Positions 1 through 6,552 of a stretch of DNA of 11,699 nt are shown here, piece after piece. Origin of the DNA: an uncultured Eubacterium sp. (GTDB taxonomy: Bacteria; Bacillota; Clostridia; Lachnospirales; Lachnospiraceae); contig CAJOOU010000137.1 in the NCBI GenBank assembly GCA_905236735.1, positions 1-11,699 on the forward strand. Reading direction: 5' to 3'. Position 1 is the stretch's first letter. Each line of letters starts with the position of its first letter. The notes below the pieces were generated by a model. The model had not been told where the DNA came from. It saw only the letters and a list, made by a program, of their open reading frames with translations, and did not search any database. The position numbers and the translations under genes were made by a program.

Positions 1-3
1 AAT

Positions 4-30
4 GGAGCAGGCTCTAAAAGAGCCTGCCCC
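4..30 (-). terminator. Hairpin at the end of ecfT, probable intrinsic terminator
   Basis: Positions 4-14 and 20-30 form an 11-bp stem with one G-U wobble and a 5-nt loop. The inner 8 bp (GCAGGCTC/GAGCCTGC) are perfect. The ecfT stop codon (14-16) lies in the stem and loop. In the direction of ecfT transcription only TCCATT can be read before the window ends, so the expected uridine tract cannot be confirmed. Placement right at the operon's end supports a terminator; a hairpin that only stabilises the RNA is the alternative. Confidence 0.45.
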
Positions 31-826
31 AGATTATGCGACTTATAATCATAAGTATCAGATATATAAAAAGTAAAATATATGTACGAATATCTCCTGC
101 CGAATATTTAAGAGGCTTCATCCTTGTCCTGCCCTCGCCTCCCATATAACACCTCGACTCCATAGCAAGCGCCAGGTCATTGGCGCGGCGAAATGCCGAA
201 ATAAAAAGTGGCACCAGAACCGGCAACAGGCTTTTTGTTTTCTTTATGAGCCCTCCGCTCTCAAAATCAGCTCCTCTGGCCATCTGCGCCTTCATTATCT
301 TATCCGTCTCTTCCACAAGAATCGGTATAAACCTAAGCGCTATAGACATCATAAGTGCTATCTCATGCACCGGTACCTTCACCTTATTGAGTCCTTTGAG
401 CAGGCTTTCCAGACCATCCGTCAGACGATTAGGTGTGGTCGTGAGCGTCATAATGCTTGTACCAATGATAAGGTAACACAATCTTATCATCATAAGTCCT
501 GCTGCCCGCACCCCTTCAAAGCTTATGCTTATCTTCCAGATACGAAATATCTCCTCGCCCGGTGTAAATACCATATTCAAAACCGCAGTAAACAACATAA
601 GTATAATTATGGTGCGAAGACCCTTTACCATGAACGAAAATGGCACTTTTGACATCTTTACCGCTATTATAAGAAATATCGTCGCAAGCGCAAATCCTAT
701 GGGATTATTAAGGATAAACAGCGATATTATATATATTAAAGTCGCCACCAGTTTAACCCTCGGGTCAAGCTCATGGATTTTTGATTTTGCGGGATAATAC
801 TGTCCCAAGGTAATATCTCTAAGCAT
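14..826 (-). CDS. ecfT: Energy-coupling factor transporter transmembrane protein EcfT
   Basis: EcfT is the membrane scaffold of an ECF vitamin and micronutrient importer. It joins the EcfA1/EcfA2 ATPase pair to exchangeable substrate-binding S components. From the chosen start the protein is 270 residues, normal for the family. Hydrophobic segments lie near residues 27-58, 70-90, 108-130, 155-172, 200-215 and 247-266. The cytoplasmic coupling region carries ARGAD at 183-187 and a second helix motif, ESRCY, at 223-227. In many EcfT proteins this second motif is another Ala-Arg-Gly; here it reads Ser-Arg-Cys. The start at 826 is preferred because AGGAG at 832-836 is 5 nt upstream and the protein then begins MLRDITLGQYY. 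An upstream ATG at 868 would add 14 unsupported residues. The start overlaps the ecfA2 stop by 8 bp, which suggests translational coupling. No S-component gene is present, as expected for a shared (group II) module. Confidence 0.95.
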   Translation of the reverse strand: MLRDITLGQYYPAKSKIHELDPRVKLVATLIYIISLFILNNPIGFALATIFLIIAVKMSKVPFSFMVKGLRTIIILMLFTAVLNMVFTPGEEIFRIWKISISFEGVRAAGLMMIRLCYLIIGTSIMTLTTTPNRLTDGLESLLKGLNKVKVPVHEIALMMSIALRFIPILVEETDKIMKAQMARGADFESGGLIKKTKSLLPVLVPLFISAFRRANDLALAMESRCYMGGEGRTRMKPLKYSAGDIRTYILLFIYLILMIISRIIWGRLF

Positions 827-1676
827 GTCTGCTCCTAAAATAATTAAGTATTGCTGCCTTTGCCTCATCTACTGTAGTCACATCATCAGGCATATTCATT
901 CCGTGCGCCTTTAAATCCTGCATAAGGTAAGTCACCTGCGGCGCCGCAAGATGCAGGGACTCAAGTTCTTCATAATGGGAAAATACAGTCTTGGGGTCAT
1001 CATCCATATAGACCTCTCCGCGGCTCATCACTATTATTCTCTCAACATAGTCAGCCACATCTTCCATACTGTGAGAAACCAAAATAACTGTGATATTTTT
1101 TTCATCGTGAAGTTTTTTTATAAGGGAAAGAATCTCTTCCCTCCCGTAAGGGTCAAGTCCTGCAGTAGGCTCGTCAAGTATCAGAACCTTGGGATTCATA
1201 GCAAGTACTCCGGCTATCGCAACCCTTCTCTTTTGCCCTCCGGAAAGTTCAAACGGTGAACACAGATAAAGGTCTTCACCCATCCCTACACTGCGCAGTG
1301 CTTCAAAAGCCCTGAGCTGTGCCTTTTCCTTTGTCAGTCCCTGATTTATCGGACCAAATGCCACATCATCAAGCACAGTAGACTCAAACAGCTGATATTC
1401 GGGATACTGAAACACCAGTCCTACCCTTGTCCGCAAACGCTTTAAATCATAATCCTTATCGTAGATATCCTCTCCATCTACATATATGCATCCGTCTGTG
1501 GCCTTTAATATGCCGTTAAGATGCTGTATGAGCGTGGATTTGCCCGAGCCTGTATGTCCTATTATCCCTATGAATTCACCGTCTTCTATTTTCAGATTAA
1601 TATTTTTAAGGGCCGCCTTCTCATAAGCCGTACCGAGACCGTAGAAGTGGTTTACCTTATCTACTATAATTGGCAT
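819..1676 (-). CDS. ecfA2: Energy-coupling factor transporter ATPase EcfA2
   Basis: This is the second ATP-binding subunit of the ECF importer; it pairs with EcfA1 and hydrolyses ATP on the cytoplasmic face to drive S-component toppling. In its 285 residues one sees a Walker A motif, GHTGSGKST, at 40-48, the Q-loop glutamine at 90 (VFQYPEYQLF), the LSGGQ signature at 144-148, Walker B with the catalytic glutamate (LILDEP) at 165-170, and the switch histidine at 202. The YPEYQLF sequence after the Q-loop is typical of EcfA2, where EcfA1 has NPDNQ. The start at 1676 lies inside the end of ecfA1 (13-bp overlap). It has a perfect GGAGG 4-5 nt upstream within the ecfA1 coding region, a strong sign of coupled translation that would keep the two ATPases in equal amounts. 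Confidence 0.96.
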   Translation of the reverse strand: MPIIVDKVNHFYGLGTAYEKAALKNINLKIEDGEFIGIIGHTGSGKSTLIQHLNGILKATDGCIYVDGEDIYDKDYDLKRLRTRVGLVFQYPEYQLFESTVLDDVAFGPINQGLTKEKAQLRAFEALRSVGMGEDLYLCSPFELSGGQKRRVAIAGVLAMNPKVLILDEPTAGLDPYGREEILSLIKKLHDEKNITVILVSHSMEDVADYVERIIVMSRGEVYMDDDPKTVFSHYEELESLHLAAPQVTYLMQDLKAHGMNMPDDVTTVDEAKAAILNYFRSRHA

Positions 1677-2512
1677 AATACCTCCGCAAGCTCATTTAAT
1701 GTAAGGATTCCGTCGGGAATAGGAAGTCCCGATTTTTTAAGTTCATGAGCAAGTAGCGTAATCTGCGGTACCCCGAGGCGCAGCTGCTTTAGCTTTTCCA
1801 CCTGTGAAAAAATTTCCCTTGGAGTACCTTCCATCACTACATTTCCTTTATCCATTACCACTACCTTATCCGCATTTACCACTTCTTCCATATAATGTGT
1901 GATAAGTATAACGGTAACCCCTTCGTTCTTATTAAGTTCAAGCGCCGTATCTATAACTTCTTTTCGGCCGTCCGGATCCAGCATGGCCGTCGGCTCGTCT
2001 AGCACTATTGTCTTTGGATGCATAGCGAGCACTCCCGCTATAGCCACTCTCTGCTTCTGCCCTCCGGAAAGTTTTCCGGTAGAATGAGTAGCATATTCCT
2101 CCATACCAACCTTTTGGAGACTTTCCGATACCCTTTGCTTTATCATTTCTGTCTCAATGCCAATATTCTCAGGGCCAAACGCCACATCCTCTTCCACAAT
2201 ATTTGCTATGAGCTGGTTATCGGGATTTTGAAAGACCATTCCCGTCTGTTTTCTGACCGGAAATACATTCGCAAAATCCTTTGTGTCCATTCCGTCTACC
2301 CATATTGTGCCTTCTTCCGGTGTAAGCAGAGCGTTAAGATGCTTGGCCAGGGTAGACTTGCCCGACCCGTTATGCCCAAGTATGGCAACAAAGTCTCCGG
2401 GATTGATATCGAGATTAACATGGTTAAGGGCAGTCTGGATACTCTCCACATTGCCCTCGTCATCGCGTCTTATATATTCGTATAATACATTGTCGGCTTT
2501 AATTATTCCCAT
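1664..2512 (-). CDS. ecfA1: Energy-coupling factor transporter ATPase EcfA1
   Basis: This is the first ATPase subunit of the shared ECF importer and forms a heterodimer with EcfA2. The 282-residue protein has Walker A GHNGSGKST at 46-54, a Q-loop at 95 within VFQNPDNQ, LSGGQ at 148-152, Walker B with LDEP at 171-174, and the switch histidine at 206. The C-terminal region around 240-282 (LRLGVPQIT followed by LPIPDGILT) is the EcfA-specific extension that contacts EcfT. GAGGAA at 2524-2529 serves as a ribosome binding site about 9 nt before the ATG at 2512. A 127-bp gap holding palindromic repeats separates the gene from trmL upstream. In many Firmicutes ecfA1-ecfA2-ecfT follow the ribosomal-protein cluster (rplQ); here the upstream genes are trmL and an aminotransferase. 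Confidence 0.96.
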   Translation of the reverse strand: MGIIKADNVLYEYIRRDDEGNVESIQTALNHVNLDINPGDFVAILGHNGSGKSTLAKHLNALLTPEEGTIWVDGMDTKDFANVFPVRKQTGMVFQNPDNQLIANIVEEDVAFGPENIGIETEMIKQRVSESLQKVGMEEYATHSTGKLSGGQKQRVAIAGVLAMHPKTIVLDEPTAMLDPDGRKEVIDTALELNKNEGVTVILITHYMEEVVNADKVVVMDKGNVVMEGTPREIFSQVEKLKQLRLGVPQITLLAHELKKSGLPIPDGILTLNELAEVLCQL

Positions 2513-2539
2513 TTGACAGCGTTCCTCATTTTTTGTTAT

Positions 2540-2595
2540 CCCCTCTCAGTCAGCTTCGCTGACAGCTCTCCCCAAAGGGGCGAGCCTAAAGGATG
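2540..2595. repeat. REP-like palindromic repeat, complete copy
   Basis: Two hairpins lie side by side. GTCAGC (2549-2554) pairs with GCTGAC (2558-2563) over a 3-nt loop. GCTCtCCCC (2565-2573) pairs with GGGGcGAGC (2577-2585) around AAA, with one mismatch. I recognise this layout (a CTCAGTCAGC hairpin followed by CAGCTC, CCCC AAA GGGG, GAGCC) as a dispersed intergenic repeat seen often in gut clostridia, but I could not check its copy number. Neither strand has a T tract after the hairpins, so it does not look like a classical terminator. It lies in the trmL-ecfA1 transcript and could affect RNA stability or expression of the ECF genes. Confidence 0.65.
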
Positions 2596-2604
2596 CTTTC
2601 TTTA

Positions 2605-2647
2605 CCTTATCTCACAGCTCATCCTAAAAAGGGCCGAGCCTAAATGC
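2605..2647. repeat. REP-like palindromic repeat, degenerate second copy
   Basis: This is an imperfect direct duplicate of the repeat at 2540-2595. CAGCTC (2615-2620) and GAGCCTAAATGC (2636-2647) match CAGCTC and GAGCCTAAAGGATGC in the first copy. The stem pairs GCTC (2617-2620) with GAGC (2636-2639), with a weak CCT/AGG inner part. The 14-nt inner hairpin sequence of the first copy is missing here. The right end runs into the trmL stop codon (2640-2642), so the repeat supplies the end of that gene. Confidence 0.5.
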
Positions 2648-3131
2648 TGGCGAGTTTATGAGATACCTTTTCCAAATCTGCAAAGTCATTCTGCCTGAGC
2701 GCTTCATACAAAAACACAGCCACTGAATTGGCGAGGTTAATAGACCTCATCCCTTCTGCCATCGGCAGCCTGACGCATCTGTCCGGATACTTTGAGAGTA
2801 TTTCCTCCGGAATCCCTCTGCTCTCAGGGCCAAACATAATGTAGCATTCGTCGGGATATCGTGCATCGCTGTATACATTGGCACCTTTCGTAGTTGCATA
2901 AAAAATCTCGGCATCCGGGTTTTTCTCAAGAAACTCTTCGTAGTTTATATACCTCGTCACATCAAGATCTTTCCAGTAGTCCATGCCCGCTCTTTTAAGT
3001 TTGCTTTCGGTCAGATGAAACCCCAGCGGCTCTATCAGATGCAGTCTCGCTCCTGTCGCATGGCAGGTGCGTCCGATGGTACCCGTGTTTCCCGGCTGCT
3101 CCGGCTGGTAGAGCACAATATTTATTGCCAT
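2640..3131 (-). CDS. trmL: tRNA (cytidine(34)-2'-O)-methyltransferase TrmL (SPOUT family)
   Basis: TrmL methylates the 2'-hydroxyl of the wobble base (C34 or modified U34) of tRNA-Leu isoacceptors, using S-adenosylmethionine. The 163 residues show the three SPOUT/SpoU motifs in order: NTGTIGR at 15-21 (motif 1, with the key asparagine and arginine), MFGPESRGIPEE at 99-110 (motif 2), and the trefoil-knot loop LPMAEGMRSINLANSVAV at 122-139 (motif 3). It is a catalytic domain only, with no extra RNA-binding domain, as in E. coli TrmL and Bacillus CspR, and its length (about 155-165) fits them. The start codon directly abuts the aminotransferase stop, so translation is probably coupled. The last residues and stop codon merge into a palindromic repeat, so the extreme C-terminus may be strain-variable. 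Confidence 0.95.
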   Translation of the reverse strand: MAINIVLYQPEQPGNTGTIGRTCHATGARLHLIEPLGFHLTESKLKRAGMDYWKDLDVTRYINYEEFLEKNPDAEIFYATTKGANVYSDARYPDECYIMFGPESRGIPEEILSKYPDRCVRLPMAEGMRSINLANSVAVFLYEALRQNDFADLEKVSHKLASI

Positions 3132-4301
3132 TTACTTTTCCTCGCGAAGCTGTTTAATAAATATCTCTATCCTGTCAAGCGCTATCTTTAAATTCTCAAG
3201 CGAATACGCATACGATATCCTGAGGAAACCTTCTCCGCAGTCACCGAATGCAGTACCCGGTACCACTGCCACCTTCTGCTGTTCCAAGAGTTTTGTGGCA
3301 AATTCTTCCGATGTAAGTCCGAACTCCTTGATTGACGGGAATACATAAAATGCGCCGTAAGGCTCGAAACACTTAAGCCCCATCTCGTGGAATCGGTGCA
3401 TAAGGAATCTGCGTCTGCCGTTGTATTCTTCCCTCATCATCTCAACATCATCATCACCGTTTTTCATGGCATCCACAGCAGCATACTGACTGGTAGTCGG
3501 CGCGCACATTATGGCAAACTGATGTATTTTTAGCATCTGGGCTATTATTTCCTTGGGACCGCACGCATACCCGAGTCTCCATCCCGTCATGGCATGTGAT
3601 TTGGAGAATCCGTTTATAAGTATTGTCCTCTCCTTCATCCCCGGAAGTGATGCTATGGATACATGCTCTCCTTTATACGAAAGAGCCGAATATATCTCAT
3701 CCGAAAGTACAAATATATCCTTTTCTATTACTACCTCAGCTATTGCCTCAAGGTCTTCCTTTTCCATAATCGCACCAGTAGGATTGTTAGGAAACGGCAT
3801 AATCAGTATCTTGGTCTTAGGAGTAATAGCATCTAAAAGTTCCTGCTTTGTGAGCCTGAACTCATTTTCCTCTTTCAAGTTTATTATTACCGGCCTGCCG
3901 TTTGCCAGAATGGCACAGGGCTCATAAGATACATAGCTCGGCTGTGGTATGATAACCTCATCACCCGGATCGAGCATTGCTCTTAGCGCTATATCTATGG
4001 CCTCGCTTCCCCCGACCGTAATTATTGTCTCATCAATCGGATGGTAGTCCAGTTGCCAGTGTCTGTTTAGGTATTTGCAAATCTCCTCACGCAGCTCTTT
4101 TAAACCTGCGTTTGAAGTATAAAATGTTCTACCCTGATCAAGAGAATATATTCCCTCATCTCTTACATGCCACGGTGTATCAAAATCCGGTTCGCCCACA
4201 CCCAGGGATATGGCATCTTCCATCTCGCTTACCAGATCAAAAAACTTTCTGATACCCGACGGCTTAATTTCCGTTATTGTTTTTGATAATGGGTTTCTCA
4301 T
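3132..4301 (-). CDS. Class I/II pyridoxal-phosphate aminotransferase (possible alanine transaminase, AlaT-like)
   Basis: This is a cytoplasmic fold-type I PLP transaminase of 389 residues, of the Bacillus PatA/AlaT/AspC type. Visible hallmarks are the substrate-binding GVGEPDF at 34-40, the PLP asparagine in PNNPTG (171-176), SDEIYS at 200-205 (Asp and Tyr holding the cofactor), the Schiff-base lysine at 234 in GFSKSHAMTGWR, and the carboxylate-binding arginine at 361 in LRISYA. The ATG overlaps the stop of the preceding Lrp-family gene by 4 bp (ATGA). That tight pairing resembles Bacillus subtilis alaR-alaT (yugG-yugH), where the Lrp-type protein controls an alanine transaminase; on this basis alanine/pyruvate transamination is a reasonable inference. 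Aspartate, aromatic or N-acetyl-diaminopimelate substrates cannot be excluded, since family members differ little in motifs. Confidence 0.9.
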   Translation of the reverse strand: MRNPLSKTITEIKPSGIRKFFDLVSEMEDAISLGVGEPDFDTPWHVRDEGIYSLDQGRTFYTSNAGLKELREEICKYLNRHWQLDYHPIDETIITVGGSEAIDIALRAMLDPGDEVIIPQPSYVSYEPCAILANGRPVIINLKEENEFRLTKQELLDAITPKTKILIMPFPNNPTGAIMEKEDLEAIAEVVIEKDIFVLSDEIYSALSYKGEHVSIASLPGMKERTILINGFSKSHAMTGWRLGYACGPKEIIAQMLKIHQFAIMCAPTTSQYAAVDAMKNGDDDVEMMREEYNGRRRFLMHRFHEMGLKCFEPYGAFYVFPSIKEFGLTSEEFATKLLEQQKVAVVPGTAFGDCGEGFLRISYAYSLENLKIALDRIEIFIKQLREEK

Positions 4302-4780
4302 GGCATAAATGCCTCTCTTTCATCCTTTTTCTTTTTCTGCATAACCGTACCATGGTCTTTGTATTTTTTGAGAATGAAATGAGTAGCCGTACTGATTACC
4401 TCATCTATGGTAGAAAGCTTCTCGGTTACAAAGGTTGATACTTCCTTGAGCGACTTTCCTTCGAGAATGACAAGTATATCGTATCCTCCGGACATAAGGT
4501 ATGTGCTTGTTACTTCCGAATAGTTATATATTCTCTCGGCTATCTGCTCAAATCCTCTGCCTCTCTGTGGTGTAACCCTTACTTCGATAAGTGCCTGTAC
4601 CTTATCTACGCTGGTCTTGTCCCAGTCAATCATTGTATGGTATCCGCAGATTATACCTTCTGCTTCAAGTGCCGCCATCTCATTTATAACGGTCTCTTCT
4701 TCCACACCTAAGATGATTGAAACCTCTTTCAAATCAATTCGACTGTTTTTTTCAATAATGTTAAGAAGCTTTTCTCTCAT
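4298..4780 (-). CDS. Lrp/AsnC family transcriptional regulator
   Basis: A 160-residue DNA-binding regulator of the leucine-responsive/AsnC family, expected to form dimers or octamers that sense an amino acid. Residues 1-50 form the winged helix-turn-helix (REKLLNIIEKNSRIDLKEVSI and so on). Residues about 62-138 are the RAM/AsnC ligand-binding domain, with the conserved glycine-rich turn MSGGYDILV at 97-104. The C-terminal tail (145-160) is lysine-rich and probably disordered. The start at 4780 is chosen because GGAGG (4786-4790) is 5 nt upstream and the protein then begins MREKLLNI. An ATG-initiated longer version from 4816 would overlap the vanW-like gene and adds 12 residues unlike the family. 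The gene begins 13 bp after the wall-protein gene and overlaps the aminotransferase by 4 bp. By analogy with alaR it may control the downstream aminotransferase in response to alanine; that is inference. Confidence 0.93.
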   Translation of the reverse strand: MREKLLNIIEKNSRIDLKEVSIILGVEEETVINEMAALEAEGIICGYHTMIDWDKTSVDKVQALIEVRVTPQRGRGFEQIAERIYNYSEVTSTYLMSGGYDILVILEGKSLKEVSTFVTEKLSTIDEVISTATHFILKKYKDHGTVMQKKKKDEREAFMP

Positions 4781-4793
4781 TTTACCCTCCGTT

Positions 4794-6371
4794 TTATTCC
4801 TCTGTAGTTTCATCATCGGACGCTTCCTCAGTATCTGCGTCTGTGTCCGTAGTCTTCTTTTTAGAGTTTGCCTCGCTCTCTTCCTCTTCTTCGGCCTTCT
4901 CCTTTGCCGCCACTGCTTTATCGTTCCACTCGGCTGCCGCAGCTCTTATTGTATCTTCATCTCCCGTAGCAATTGCAGCCTTCATGGCAGCAACCGCTTC
5001 CTTATTATCGGAAGCTATACCCACGCTGTATATACGCGGTGACATTGTATAAGTACTGCTGTTCCATTTTGTACGGCTCACTTCCACTCCGTTTTCATAT
5101 ACTATTTTCCAAAGCTGAGCGGTATATCCGGTATGCGGCGACTGCGTCTGGGTTATTGTACCTATGGCAAGTGACGAATCAGCCACAAACTTTGTTTCAG
5201 GCTCTGTCGTTGAAAGAGTCTCGCTTTCGTATGCAACAGAATGAGACTCATCCCTGTATTCCTGTCCATATATATTGAAATAAATATTTCCGCCGTATGT
5301 ATATCCTTCTATGTAAATCGGAGCGTCCGTATTATTTGTAAACTTAAGATCCTTATAATCTCCGGCCATAGCCGCATCACGGGAAGGGTCAACATATGAT
5401 ACTATCATAGAATGAGCATATCTTTCATCCACCTGCAGTTCTGCCATAAGCACTGCATTGTAAAGTGTGGTTGAAACCTGACAGATACCTCCGCCATATG
5501 TCTCTACCGTAGTACCGTTCTCATATGAACCCGCAAGTTCATACCCATTTTCTGCTGTCATCGGATTTACCGCATCATGTACAGAGAACTGCTCACCCGG
5601 ATAAAGCACAGTGCCGTCAATCTTGCTTGCACCGTTAGCCACATTTTTGGCTCTCGCCCATGATGACGAGCTGTAGTCCGTAGAATACGAACCCAAAAGG
5701 TCTGTTACCTTTGCAAGCTCTTCTTCGGAGCCCTCCGGTTCTACTTCCTCTGTTATAAGAGTAAAGCTGTTGGTTTCAGAGCTCCACGCCGAATTCAGAA
5801 ATGCATTAAGTCCTTCTATGCTGGCGTCTTCATTTATCGCAGTACCGTTTGAGCCTTCTATAACTGTAAACTCACCGTTTTCTCTCTTAAGTCCATAGTT
5901 TACCGGAGCGTTCTCAAGACTGTCGGCATTTTCATCGAATATAGCCTCGACCGTCTCCTCATCAACGCTCATATTCATGGCTATTGTACATCCGCCGTTT
6001 TCCGCATCCTTTATCTGTTTATATCTGGCAATAAGGTTTCCGCTTCTGCCATAGGAAAGAGCTTCTTGTGTCGCCGCTTCGGCATCATAGCTTATGCCGA
6101 GAGTGGAATTTGCCACCTCTATCTCTCCTATATCTCCCACCAGATAGGTGCTGCCGCTTATTACCTCATTTGCATATGCTTCTATCGCAGTTTCAGCGGT
6201 TTCTTCATCCATACCGCCCACATATACGCTGCCCACATACACTCCGTCAAGGATAACGCTGCCCGTTTCTTCCGCAAATACCCTAGACTGTGTAAGGCTC
6301 ACCGCTCCAATTGTCAAAACAAAGGCAAGCGCGCAGAAAATCCATGTTTTTTTCAAGTTAATCATTTTCAA
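4794..6371 (-). CDS. VanW-domain cell-wall protein with peptidoglycan-binding-like repeats
   Basis: A 525-residue exported or membrane-anchored protein. Residues 8-33 are a hydrophobic signal/anchor ending near VFAEE. Residues about 40-215 resemble the PG_binding_4 domains that usually precede VanW. The VanW domain spans about 222-370 and includes YPGEQFSVHDAV (257-268) and the family core YGGGICQVSTTLYNAVL (292-308). A beta-rich segment follows to about 450. The C-terminus (about 490-525) is a low-complexity tail rich in Glu, Lys, Asp and Thr. VanW proteins are named after a gene of vanB glycopeptide-resistance clusters, but the domain is widespread in clostridia and its biochemical role is unsettled; nothing here suggests resistance. 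The start is uncertain: a TTG at 6371 has AAGGGA about 5 nt upstream, while an ATG at 6365, two codons inside, sits 11 nt from it. The gene heads the run leading to the ECF genes. Confidence 0.9.
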   Translation of the reverse strand: MKMINLKKTWIFCALAFVLTIGAVSLTQSRVFAEETGSVILDGVYVGSVYVGGMDEETAETAIEAYANEVISGSTYLVGDIGEIEVANSTLGISYDAEAATQEALSYGRSGNLIARYKQIKDAENGGCTIAMNMSVDEETVEAIFDENADSLENAPVNYGLKRENGEFTVIEGSNGTAINEDASIEGLNAFLNSAWSSETNSFTLITEEVEPEGSEEELAKVTDLLGSYSTDYSSSSWARAKNVANGASKIDGTVLYPGEQFSVHDAVNPMTAENGYELAGSYENGTTVETYGGGICQVSTTLYNAVLMAELQVDERYAHSMIVSYVDPSRDAAMAGDYKDLKFTNNTDAPIYIEGYTYGGNIYFNIYGQEYRDESHSVAYESETLSTTEPETKFVADSSLAIGTITQTQSPHTGYTAQLWKIVYENGVEVSRTKWNSSTYTMSPRIYSVGIASDNKEAVAAMKAAIATGDEDTIRAAAAEWNDKAVAAKEKAEEEEESEANSKKKTTDTDADTEEASDDETTEE

Positions 6372-6399
6372 ATACTTCCCTTCAATTGTAAATCGTTTT

Positions 6400-6429
6400 T
6401 TTATATGATAGACTAAACAATAGTTGCAA
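6400..6429 (-). promoter_or_regulatory. Candidate sigma-A promoter for the vanW-like gene
   Basis: Reading the minus strand, TTGCAA (6424-6429) is followed after 18 bp by TATAAA (6400-6405), about 30 bp before the start of the vanW-like gene. The -35 box lies inside the last codons of the 35-residue ORF. Both boxes have mismatches and the region is AT-rich, so a chance match is quite possible. Confidence 0.35.
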
Positions 6430-6520
6430 GAACAAAGGTTACAAACATAGCCAGTATAAGCATTATTACTATTATTGAAGAAATTATTCTTCTTGTTTTT
6501 GTTTTTCTGAAATCAAACAT
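6413..6520 (-). CDS. 35-residue single-span membrane miniprotein
   Basis: A short reading frame translated by hand: it begins MFDFRKTKTRR, continues with an isoleucine/leucine/valine/methionine-rich stretch (about residues 12-35), and ends ATIV followed by TAG. The layout, a basic N-terminus followed by one hydrophobic helix, predicts an inner-membrane miniprotein with its N-terminus inside. An excellent ribosome binding site, AGAGAGG (6528-6534), lies 7 nt before the ATG. The frame is 41 bp upstream of the vanW-like gene on the same strand and may be co-transcribed. I do not know a function. I have a vague memory of similar MFDFRKTKTRR proteins in Lachnospiraceae but cannot verify it. It could be a small partner of a membrane complex or a leader peptide. 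Confidence 0.7.
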   Translation of the reverse strand: MFDFRKTKTRRIISSIIVIMLILAMFVTFVLATIV

Positions 6521-6527
6521 AATACTA

Positions 6528-6544
6528 CCTCTCTTTGAAAGGAG
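6528..6544. promoter_or_regulatory. Back-to-back ribosome binding sites of the divergent gene pair
   Basis: Within the 32-bp gap between the divergent start codons (6520 minus, 6553 plus) lie AGAGAGG for the minus-strand miniprotein (6528-6534) and AAAGGAG for the plus-strand gene (6538-6544), spaced 7 and 8 nt from their ATGs. Together they make a near-palindrome (CTCTTTGAAAGGAG). No convincing -10/-35 pair fits in the gap, so the promoters of both genes, if present, must lie within each other's coding region. Confidence 0.75.
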
Positions 6545-6552
6545 CCATATAA

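Noticed and set aside
2018..2485. Plus-strand open frame of 155 codons opposite ecfA1
   Set aside because: It lies wholly antisense to a certain ATPase gene with intact motifs, has no ribosome binding site of note, and its translation looks random (many Cys/His/Tyr, no domain).
2540..2647. CRISPR array or rho-independent terminator between trmL and ecfA1
   Set aside because: Only two unequal repeat copies without a unique regular spacer pattern, and no T tract after the hairpins on either strand.
4617..5042. Plus-strand frame of 141 codons opposite the Lrp and VanW-type genes
   Set aside because: Crosses the junction of two real minus-strand genes and has shadow-like composition.
4794..6371. 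Reading the VanW-type gene as vancomycin resistance
   Set aside because: No vanH, vanA/B ligase, vanX or vanRS genes are near, and VanW domains are common housekeeping wall proteins in clostridia.
6477..6492. Inverted repeat GAAGAA-ATTA-TTCTTC followed by T-rich sequence, terminator-like on the plus strand
   Set aside because: The stem is only A-T rich with two G-C pairs, it lies inside the miniprotein codons (RRIISS), and no plus-strand gene ends there.
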